Positions 1 through 5,388 of a stretch of DNA of 6,833 nucleotides are shown one piece after another. Both the position numbers and the translations under genes were made by a program. Within the stretch, counting starts at the first letter, position 1; each line of letters opens with the position of its first letter. A model generated the notes under the pieces. The model did not search any database, had not been told where the DNA came from, and saw only the letters and a program-made list of their open reading frames with translations. The DNA is from an uncultured Acidimicrobiaceae bacterium (lineage in GTDB: Bacteria > Actinomycetota > Acidimicrobiia > Acidimicrobiales > Microtrichaceae). The stretch is from NCBI GenBank assembly GCA_937868025.1, contig CALMLJ010000404.1, positions 1 to 6,833 of the forward strand, read 5' to 3'.

Positions 1-1077
1 GAGCTCGGGCACCCGGGTGCCGCGGTACACGAACCCGCCCGTGATCGACGCTCCCTCGTCGTGGGAGTACTCGAAGATCGGGTCGACCATGGCGACGGAC
101 CGGTCGCCGGTCTTGCCGGTGTCGTGCGCGCCTTCCCGGAGGCTCCACCCGAGGTTGGCGCCCCGCCCGGCGCCCTCCGATGCCGGGAGGACGTCGACCT
201 CCTCCCAGTCGGCGGCGCCGACATCTGCGATCCAGAGGTCGCCCGTTGCCCGATCGAAGCTGAACCGCCACGGGTTGCGAAGGCCGAGGGACCAGATCTC
301 GTTGCGGGCACCGGCCCGACCGACGAACGGATTGTCGTCGGGAACGGTGTACCCACCGTCGGAGATCGACGCGCCCACGTCGATGCGGAGCAGCTTCGCC
401 AGCAGCGTCCCGAGGTCCTGCCCGTTGTCGTCGGGGTCGCCCTGCGAACCACCGTCGCCGAACCCGACGTAGAGGTACCCGTCGGGCCCGAAGGTGATGT
501 TGCCGCCGTTGTGGTTGGCGAAGGGCTGCGGCAACCGCAGCACTTCGCGACGCGACCCGACGTCGGCGACGTCGCCCGCCATGGCGTAGGCAGCGATCAC
601 GCTGGCCCCGTCGTCGGAGCCGTCGGTGTAGCTGACGAACAGGACGGCGCCGTCGGGCGAGAACGCCAGTCCGAGCAGTCCGCGCTCGCCCCCCAGGTCG
701 GCCACGTCCGCGACGAGATCGAGGACGGCGCCCTCGGCCGTCGTGAACACCTCACCGTCGCGTACGAGGCGCCGCACGGTGCCGGCACGCTCCCCGACGA
801 ACAGGTCGTCGGACCCCGGACGGGGAACCATCGCCGTCGGCGACTCGACGGCGGCGACCTCGGTCAGGCGGACGGTGAGCCGGCTCAGGTCGGCAGGCGT
901 CGTCGGCGTCGGTGCAGTCGTCGTGGCCGCAGGGCCGGTGGTCGACGATCGGGCAGGGGACACGGCGGCGGTCGGCACGGTCGTGTCGTCGCTGCCCTCG
1001 TCGTTGGAGCACCCCGCGAGCACGAGGATCGGCACGGCGAGGGGTGCGAGGGCGCGGCGAAGTGGCATGAGCGCCAT
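1..1077 (-). CDS. PQQ-dependent sugar dehydrogenase (glucose/sorbosone dehydrogenase family) lipoprotein, 3' end cut by window edge
   Basis: The frame stays open for 359 codons from ATG at 1077 to the left edge, so the C-terminus is missing. Residues 1-23 form a lipoprotein signal: basic start (R7, R8), hydrophobic stretch, then lipobox L-A-G-C with Cys23. A Thr/Pro/Ala/Ser-rich linker (about 30-62) follows, so the enzyme is probably tethered outside the membrane. The catalytic domain carries the hallmarks of the beta-propeller family: ERGLLGLAFSPD (131-142), NHNGGNITFGPDG (188-200) with the likely catalytic His189, GDGGSQGDP (207-215), LRNPW (266-270) with the Arg-Asn pair that contacts PQQ in known members, WEEV (291-294) and ITGGFVYRG (345-353). 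Such enzymes oxidise aldose sugars or other alcohols using PQQ; the substrate here cannot be told. A second in-frame ATG at 1068 is also possible, and neither start has a strong ribosome site. It lies 28 nt downstream of the thioesterase gene, probably in one transcript. Confidence 0.9.
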   Translation of the reverse strand, partial: MALMPLRRALAPLAVPILVLAGCSNDEGSDDTTVPTAAVSPARSSTTGPAATTTAPTPTTPADLSRLTVRLTEVAAVESPTAMVPRPGSDDLFVGERAGTVRRLVRDGEVFTTAEGAVLDLVADVADLGGERGLLGLAFSPDGAVLFVSYTDGSDDGASVIAAYAMAGDVADVGSRREVLRLPQPFANHNGGNITFGPDGYLYVGFGDGGSQGDPDDNGQDLGTLLAKLLRIDVGASISDGGYTVPDDNPFVGRAGARNEIWSLGLRNPWRFSFDRATGDLWIADVGAADWEEVDVLPASEGAGRGANLGWSLREGAHDTGKTGDRSVAMVDPIFEYSHDEGASITGGFVYRGTRVPEL

Positions 1078-1105
1078 TCTCGCCGTCGGGGCGGCTGTCC
1101 GGTCG

Positions 1106-1966
1106 TCAGCGCGCCCAGCGGGCGGGACGGATCACGCCCTCCTGCACCACCGACGCGGCGAGCGCACCCTCGCGGGTGTAGATGAGCCCGCGCCCGAGAC
1201 CGCGGCCACCCGACGCCGACGGCGTGTCCTGGGCGTAGAGCAACCATTCGTCAGCTCGGAACGGGCGGTGGAACCACATGGCGTGGTCGAGGCTGGCCAT
1301 GAACACCTCGCCGAGGCTGGCCGACAGGCCGTGCGGCCGCAGCGACGTGTCGAGGACCGAGATGTCGGAGGCGTACGCCACGACGCACTGATGGAGCACC
1401 GGATCGTCGGGAAGCTTGCCGTTGGCGCGGAACCACATGTTCTCGAACATCGGGCCCGGCGTGTGATCCTCGGGCGATCGCCAGTCGCTGTAGCGGGTGT
1501 CGATCGATCGCGGCCGGTCGTACCAGTCGCCGAGCTTGTCCTTCCACGGCGCCATGCGTTCGCGGAAGTCGGGCAGCGACTCGGGATCGGGCTGGCCCTC
1601 GGGCATCGGCATCTGGTGCTCGTAGCCCTCCTCGTGTCGTTGGAACGACGCCGTGAGGCCGAAGATCGGTCGACCGTGCTGGATGGCCTTGACCCGTCGG
1701 GTGATGAAGCTCCTCGAGTCGCGGATGCGGTCGACCTCGTAGAGGATCGGCGACGACGGGTCGCCGCCGTAGAGGAAGTAGGCATGCAACGAGTGCACCG
1801 TCATGCCCTCGACGGTCCGGGAGGCAGCGACGAGCGCCTGCCCTGCGACCTGGCCGCCGAAGGTGCGCTGGCGGTCCTCGTCGGGGCTCTCGCCGCGGAA
1901 GATGTTGACCTCGATCGGCTCGAGGTCGAGCAGCGTGATGAGCGAGTCGACAGCGGCCTGATCCAT
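1106..1966 (-). CDS. tesB: Acyl-CoA thioesterase II (TesB family)
   Basis: The 286-residue product, the same length as E. coli TesB, is a double hot-dog thioesterase that hydrolyses acyl-CoA to free fatty acid and CoA in the cytoplasm. Family signatures include RTFGGQVAGQALVAA (34-48), VHSLHAYFL (57-65), MWFRANGKLPDDP (177-189), LDHAMWFHRPFRADEWLLY (226-244) and VVQEG (273-277). From memory of the E. coli enzyme (Asp204, Thr228, Gln278), the triad here is Asp201, Ser225 and Gln275, a constant offset of three with Ser in place of Thr. The ATG at 1966 matches the family N-terminus. The frame is open further up to an ATG at 2113, but that would overlap the divergent gtrA gene and add non-family sequence. 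There is no clear Shine-Dalgarno site; a -10-like hexamer 6 nt upstream suggests a leaderless message. The sugar dehydrogenase gene follows on the same strand. Confidence 0.95.
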   Translation of the reverse strand: MDQAAVDSLITLLDLEPIEVNIFRGESPDEDRQRTFGGQVAGQALVAASRTVEGMTVHSLHAYFLYGGDPSSPILYEVDRIRDSRSFITRRVKAIQHGRPIFGLTASFQRHEEGYEHQMPMPEGQPDPESLPDFRERMAPWKDKLGDWYDRPRSIDTRYSDWRSPEDHTPGPMFENMWFRANGKLPDDPVLHQCVVAYASDISVLDTSLRPHGLSASLGEVFMASLDHAMWFHRPFRADEWLLYAQDTPSASGGRGLGRGLIYTREGALAASVVQEGVIRPARWAR

Positions 1967-1972
1967 CGGGAC

Positions 1973-1978
1973 ATTGTG
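1973..1978 (-). promoter_or_regulatory. Putative -10 element of the tesB promoter (leaderless)
   Basis: Reading the minus strand, CACAAT matches TATAAT at 4 of 6 positions. It is followed by exactly 6 nt and then the tesB ATG at 1966, which would place transcription start at or next to the start codon. No convincing -35 is visible. The absence of a ribosome-binding site agrees with leaderless translation, common in actinobacteria. This is inference from spacing only. Confidence 0.35.
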
Positions 1979-2045
1979 CCAGCCGTCCGGAGGCACCCGT
2001 GCCGGTGCCCTGGGGGCTGAATTCGGTCGGCCCCGGCCCGACCGA

Positions 2046-2051
2046 TACGAT
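2046..2051 (+). promoter_or_regulatory. Putative -10 element of the gtrA promoter (leaderless)
   Basis: TACGAT fits the actinobacterial TANNNT -10 pattern and matches TATAAT at 4 of 6 positions. Six nucleotides separate it from the GTG start at 2058, so the start codon would be the first transcribed bases. A weak -35 candidate, TTCGGT at 2022-2027, lies 18 nt upstream. No Shine-Dalgarno motif precedes the GTG, which supports both the leaderless reading and the choice of this start. Confidence 0.45.
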
Positions 2052-2057
2052 CGCTGC

Positions 2058-2570
2058 GTGAAACTGACGCCCAGTGGCCTCCTCGAACACGCCAAGAGCG
2101 ACGAGGGGCGCAAACAGCTCCGCTACGCGGGCATCTCCGTTGTCTTCGTGCCGCTGGGTCAGGCCTTCGTACAGATCCTCAAGTGGGTCTTCGACGTTCA
2201 CGAGGTGCTCGCCGTCCTCATCTCGGCGTGCATCCTGACGCTTCCCAACTACCTCGCCAACAAGCACATCGTGTGGCGGCACAAGAACAAGGACAACCAG
2301 GCGACCGAGATCACCGTCTTCTGGCTGGCAGCAGTGTTGGGCACGGCGTTCGCCATGGGGTTCGTCTTCCTGGCAGCGAAGATCGTCCCCGAGGACAAGG
2401 GTGAGGTCGCCCACGCCATTGCCATCTTCGCGGCGCAGCTGCTCGGCTACGGCATCGTGTGGGTGGCGCGCTACCTCTTCCTCGACCGGCTCATCTTCAA
2501 GGCCACCCACCACGGTGAGGAACCCCCGCCCGAACTGCTCGACGACCTGCACCGCGACTTCCCCGTCTGA
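2058..2570 (+). CDS. GtrA-family small multi-pass membrane protein
   Basis: The 170-residue product has four predicted membrane helices at about 22-44, 47-66, 84-109 and 117-142. A short charged N-terminus and an acidic, proline-containing tail (about 152-170) flank them. The segment NYLANKHIVW (64-73), between helices 2 and 3 and followed by a basic loop, is the typical GtrA signature. GtrA proteins are thought to help move or present polyprenyl-phosphate-linked sugars across the membrane for polysaccharide or glycolipid decoration. The donor here is unknown. The GTG at 2058 is chosen because the protein then begins as family members do and a -10 sits 6 nt upstream; an in-frame ATG at 1974 would add 28 uncharacteristic residues spanning the promoter. 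The stop codon overlaps the next start (TGATG), so the two genes are probably translationally coupled. Confidence 0.88.
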   Translation: MKLTPSGLLEHAKSDEGRKQLRYAGISVVFVPLGQAFVQILKWVFDVHEVLAVLISACILTLPNYLANKHIVWRHKNKDNQATEITVFWLAAVLGTAFAMGFVFLAAKIVPEDKGEVAHAIAIFAAQLLGYGIVWVARYLFLDRLIFKATHHGEEPPPELLDDLHRDFPV

Positions 2571-3250
2571 TGACCGGCGTGACGATGGATCCCGACCTTC
2601 GCGCCCGAGCCGAAGCCGCTCGCGGCTTCATGCCGCCCGACGAGGGGCTCGCCCTGTTCGCTGCCGGCACCGACGCATGCCGTCGCGTCCCCGACGCTCC
2701 GCTCCTCGAGATCGGCAGCTACTGCGGCAAGTCCGGCATCTACCTGGGCGCTGCTGCAGCTGCTGCCGACGTGGTGCTGTTCGCCGTCGACCACCACCGC
2801 GGGTCCGAGGAGAACCAGCCGGGGTGGGAGTGGCACGAACCCGACCTCGTCGATCCCGCAGTGGGCCGCATGGACACGTTGCCGCTGTTCCGCCGGACGA
2901 TCTTCGAGGCCGGCCTCGAACGCCACGTCGTCGCCACGGTTGCTGACGCTCCGACGCTGGGGCGCTTCTGGACCACACCACTCGCACTGCTGTTCATCGA
3001 CGGCGGTCACGGTGCCGAACCGGCCCACCGCGACTACGAGCAGTGGACGCCGTTCGTGGCGCCGTCGGGCATCTTGGCGATTCACGACGTGTTCCCCGAC
3101 CCCGCCGACGGCGGTCGCCCGCCGTTCGAGATCTACGAGCGGGCGCTGGAATCGGGCAACTTCGCCGAACTCGGCGCCACCGGATCGCTCCGGGTGCTCG
3201 AGCGCATCGACAACGGTCGGGCGCACCGTCCCGAGGCCAAGGCGTTCTGA
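2570..3250 (+). CDS. Class I SAM-dependent methyltransferase (Methyltransf_24-like)
   Basis: The 226-residue product has a Rossmann-type methyltransferase core. Motif I is LLEIGSYCGKSGIYLG (45-60), with an acidic residue after strand 2 in FAVDHH (Asp74). LLFIDGGHG (140-148) and ILAIHDVF (168-175) are the post-I motif and strand 5. The IGSY-GKS form of motif I with the IDGGH and HD pair is typical of the Methyltransf_24 group, which includes sugar and small-molecule O-methyltransferases. An insert with HHRGSEENQPGWEWHEPDL (75-93) may shape the acceptor site. The substrate is unknown. The start at 2570 overlaps the gtrA stop by one base, suggesting coupled translation; ATG at 2585 (MDPDLRAR) is a reasonable alternative and removes only five residues. 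The context with GtrA suggests modification of a sugar or envelope precursor, which is inference. Confidence 0.85.
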   Translation: MTGVTMDPDLRARAEAARGFMPPDEGLALFAAGTDACRRVPDAPLLEIGSYCGKSGIYLGAAAAAADVVLFAVDHHRGSEENQPGWEWHEPDLVDPAVGRMDTLPLFRRTIFEAGLERHVVATVADAPTLGRFWTTPLALLFIDGGHGAEPAHRDYEQWTPFVAPSGILAIHDVFPDPADGGRPPFEIYERALESGNFAELGATGSLRVLERIDNGRAHRPEAKAF

Positions 3251-3253
3251 GCC

Positions 3254-3279
3254 GCCGGGCCCGTCGACCTCAGGCCGGC
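3254..3279. terminator. Possible hairpin between convergent operons
   Basis: Seven base pairs form between 3254-3261 and 3273-3279, with G3259 bulged and an 11-nt loop. The structure sits in the 19-nt gap between convergent stop codons and runs into the end of the small membrane-protein gene. It is GC-only and has no T-tract on either side, so it is only a weak candidate for a bidirectional terminator. Confidence 0.22.
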
Positions 3280-3560
3280 TTGTGGGTCCGGTTGCCCGCC
3301 TTCTTGCGCGACTCCCGGTAGACGAGCAGCGCGATCGCCGCCAGGCCGAGCAGTACAGCGATCATCACGACGTACTGCGTCGGCTGGCTCGTCGAATTGG
3401 GTTCGGGGATGATCGACGGCGAGTTGATCGGCTGTTCGTCGATCGGGACGAGCGTCGTCGTCGGGGCCTGCGCTCCCGCCACGGTCGCGGTCATGAGGAC
3501 ACCGGCGACGACCAGCATCAGCGACGTGGCCACGACGGCGACGCGACGCACGTCAGTCAC
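3270..3560 (-). CDS. Small secreted single-pass membrane protein of unknown function
   Basis: No family is recognised. The 96-residue product begins with a signal peptide: MTDVRR, a hydrophobic stretch (about 7-27), then possible cleavage at A-G-A (28-30) or A-Q-A (30-32). A 30-residue Thr/Pro/Ser-rich exported segment follows (33-62), then a membrane helix (63-82) and a basic cytoplasmic tail (YRESRKKAGNRTHKPA). This predicts a type I protein with a short external stub. There is no LPXTG motif and no lipobox. The GTG start at 3560 overlaps the stop of the preceding alpha/alpha-barrel gene by 8 nt, so it is the last gene of the four-gene operon. The hydrophobic-Pro/Thr-hydrophobic layout and tight coupling argue that it is a real gene. 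It may anchor or assist an envelope step, which is speculation. Confidence 0.72.
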   Translation of the reverse strand: MTDVRRVAVVATSLMLVVAGVLMTATVAGAQAPTTTLVPIDEQPINSPSIIPEPNSTSQPTQYVVMIAVLLGLAAIALLVYRESRKKAGNRTHKPA

Positions 3561-4626
3561 CCGACCGGTCGGCGACCGTGTCGTCGGTGTGGGTGTCGAT
3601 CAGCGGCGGGAACCGGTCGTGATCGACGAAGAGGTGCGAGGCCGGGCTTGCACCGGCGAGCGCGTCCGCGCCCAACACCACCGCTGCCGCCGTGTAGGTC
3701 GACTGCTCGCCCCCGGGGAAGTGCACCTCGTCGGGGTAGACGATGCCCGTCCAGTAGCGGCCGTCGTCTTCGCGGTGCTGTTGCGCCCACCGGAACAGAT
3801 CGTGGGCGGCCTCGGTCTGGCCGACCGACAACATCGCCATCATGCACTCGCAGGTCTCGGCCGCCGTGACCCACGGGCGGTCGGACACACACCGCACGCC
3901 CTTGCCGTCCATGATGAACGCGTCGCGCCGCTCGTCGAGCCGCTCGCGGCCGGCGTCGCCACCGATGACGCCCGCCAGGACGGGGTAGTACCAGTCCATC
4001 GCCCACCGGTGCTTGGGGGCGAACGCGTCGGGCTCGTCGCGGATGACGCGTGCGAGCCGGGCAGCGCTGAGTTCCCAGTCGGGGCGGCCGTGGCCGAGTT
4101 CGTCGGCGATCGCGATCGCGCACCGCAGGCTGTGGCAGATCGACGACGAGCCGGTGAGCAGGGCGAACGTCCACGGGGTGCCGTCGGCGTGACGGGCCCA
4201 GAGGATCTCGCCGCGGGGGGTCTGGAGATCGAGGACGAACCCGACCGCAGCGTCGACCACGGGCCACATGGTCTCGAGGAATCCGCGATCGCGGGTGAGG
4301 AGCCAGTGGTGCCAGACCCCGGCGGCGACGTAGGCGACCACGTTGGCATCGAGCTTGTCCTGCTCGACCCCGTCACCGATGTAGTACTGGTGCCACGCGC
4401 CGTCGGTCCGTTGGGTCGACACGAGCCAGTCGAACCCGCGTTCCGCCTCGGCGACACGACCGCCCAGCGCGAGCGCCATGAGGGCCTCGGTGTGGTTCCA
4501 CGGATCGGCGTGCCCGCCGTCGTACCACGGCACCATCCCGCTCGGCAGCTGCACCGAGGCGATGTAGTCGACCGTCTGTCCCAGTTGGGCAGCGGTCACG
4601 ATGCCGTCGACGTCATGCAGCCACAC
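3553..4626 (-). CDS. Alpha/alpha-barrel protein, 'prenyltransferase'-labelled family, six-hairpin glycosidase-like
   Basis: The 357-residue product has no signal peptide or membrane helix. It is built of repeated helical hairpins, each with an aromatic/acidic turn: SGMVPWYDGGHADPWNH (29-45), QRTDGAWHQYY (72-82), LDANVVAYVAAGVWHHWL (92-109), GSSSICHSL (159-167), WAMDWYYPVLAG (208-219), SDRPWVTAAETCECMMAM (248-265) and GRYWTGIVYPDEVHFPGGE (289-307). From memory, actinobacterial relatives are annotated 'prenyltransferase' because of the shared alpha/alpha toroid. The MWP-V--AV-F (120-130) and LLTGSSSI-HSLRCA patterns look closer to GH15/GH63-type glycosidases. Acidic candidates include Asp36, Asp41, Asp211, Glu257 and Glu307. 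No DXDD cyclase motif is seen. The GTG at 4626 has a strong GGAGG site 7 nt upstream, inside the end of the methyltransferase gene, which it overlaps by 14 nt. The reaction is unknown. Confidence 0.82.
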   Translation of the reverse strand: MWLHDVDGIVTAAQLGQTVDYIASVQLPSGMVPWYDGGHADPWNHTEALMALALGGRVAEAERGFDWLVSTQRTDGAWHQYYIGDGVEQDKLDANVVAYVAAGVWHHWLLTRDRGFLETMWPVVDAAVGFVLDLQTPRGEILWARHADGTPWTFALLTGSSSICHSLRCAIAIADELGHGRPDWELSAARLARVIRDEPDAFAPKHRWAMDWYYPVLAGVIGGDAGRERLDERRDAFIMDGKGVRCVSDRPWVTAAETCECMMAMLSVGQTEAAHDLFRWAQQHREDDGRYWTGIVYPDEVHFPGGEQSTYTAAAVVLGADALAGASPASHLFVDHDRFPPLIDTHTDDTVADRSGD

Positions 4627-5374
4627 TGGTGCTCCTCCGATGCGCGCCCGCCGCTGCAGTCGGCTTGGTGCCGTAGACGACGACGCTCTTGCCGATGACC
4701 GGGTTGAGGACCCGCTCGGCGAACCTCGTGACGAACGGTGCCTTCACCATGTCCCACACCAGCAGGTCGTGGTACTTCTTCACGAGCGGGTGGGTGTCGT
4801 TCGTGGGGCTGATCGCGCAGCGCAGCCACCAGTAGGGGGAGTGCAACGCATGGGCCCGGTGCGACTCGCCGGTCTCGATACCGACCGCCGCCATCCGGTG
4901 CCGGAGGAGGTCCTCGGTGTAGATCCGCACGTGGCCGCCCTGGGACAGCGGGGCGTGGTACTCGGCGGACAGCGTCCAGCAGATCTTCTCGGGCAGCCAG
5001 GCCGGCACGGTGACGGCGATGCGGCCGCCGGGCTTGAGCACCCGGTACAGCTCGGCCATGGCCCCCGCATCATCCTGCAGGTGCTCCATGACCTCCGAGC
5101 AGATGATGCGGTCGAACGTGTCGTCGGCGAAGGGAAGGCAGAGGGCGTCGCCCCGGACCGCCTGGGCCTCGTTCGCCTCGGGCACCTCGCCGGCGTCCCG
5201 CATGGCCCACAGGAGATCGCGGACCCCGGCCAGCTCATCGAACGAGTAGTCGAGCGCGATGACTCGTGCGCCCTTGCGGAAGGACTCGAACGCGTGGCGA
5301 CCGGCGCCACAGCCCATATCGAGGACGACCATGCCCGGTCGCAGGTCGAACAATTCGTAGTCGACGGTCAACAT
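4613..5374 (-). CDS. Class I SAM-dependent methyltransferase (UbiE/Methyltransf_11 type)
   Basis: The 253-residue product has the full methyltransferase motif series. Motif I is VLDMGCGAGRHAF (17-29), the acidic residue after strand 2 is Asp42 in IALDYS, the GDALCLPFADDTFDRIICSE stretch (75-94) leads into VMEHL (95-99), and the strand 5 motif is LKPGGRIAVTVP (113-124). An extended C-terminal half (about 130-235) has aromatic-rich stretches (HSPYWWLRC, VWDMVKAPF) that could bind a lipid or glycan acceptor or rest on a membrane. No true membrane helix is evident. The frame is open far upstream, but that region is the shadow of the glycosyltransferase gene. The ATG at 5374 gives the expected short N-terminus before motif I. 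It follows the glycosyltransferase stop by 14 nt and overlaps the next gene by 14 nt. The likely role is O- or C-methylation of the operon's product; the substrate is unknown. Confidence 0.9.
   Translation of the reverse strand: MLTVDYELFDLRPGMVVLDMGCGAGRHAFESFRKGARVIALDYSFDELAGVRDLLWAMRDAGEVPEANEAQAVRGDALCLPFADDTFDRIICSEVMEHLQDDAGAMAELYRVLKPGGRIAVTVPAWLPEKICWTLSAEYHAPLSQGGHVRIYTEDLLRHRMAAVGIETGESHRAHALHSPYWWLRCAISPTNDTHPLVKKYHDLLVWDMVKAPFVTRFAERVLNPVIGKSVVVYGTKPTAAAGAHRRSTSVAA
4634..4638 (-). promoter_or_regulatory. Shine-Dalgarno site for the alpha/alpha-barrel gene
   Basis: On the minus strand GGAGG lies 7 nt before the GTG at 4626, within the last codons of the upstream methyltransferase. 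It is the clearest ribosome-binding site in the window and fixes this non-ATG start. Confidence 0.75.
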
Positions 5375-5388
5375 CGGTGGGGGTTCTC

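Noticed and set aside
61..1185. Plus-strand open frame of 374 codons opposite the sugar dehydrogenase
   Set aside because: It is antisense to a gene with clear family motifs; the translation is Arg/Gly/Val-rich with no domain, as expected of the complementary frame in high-GC coding DNA.
743..2020. Plus-strand open frame of 425 codons opposite tesB
   Set aside because: It is a mirror frame of the confidently identified TesB gene, with low-complexity Arg/Val/Ala content and no recognisable domain or start signal.
1974..2057. Upstream ATG giving GtrA 28 more residues
   Set aside because: The added segment is Gly/Arg/Pro-rich, unlike GtrA N-termini, and covers the likely promoter of the gene.
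1251..2552. Minus-strand open frame of 433 codons across tesB and gtrA
   Set aside because: It lies out of frame with TesB and antisense to GtrA; its length reflects lack of stops in GC-rich DNA.
3397..4698. Plus-strand open frame of 433 codons opposite the alpha/alpha-barrel gene
   Set aside because: The opposite-strand gene has a strong ribosome site, operon overlaps and coherent motifs; this frame has none.
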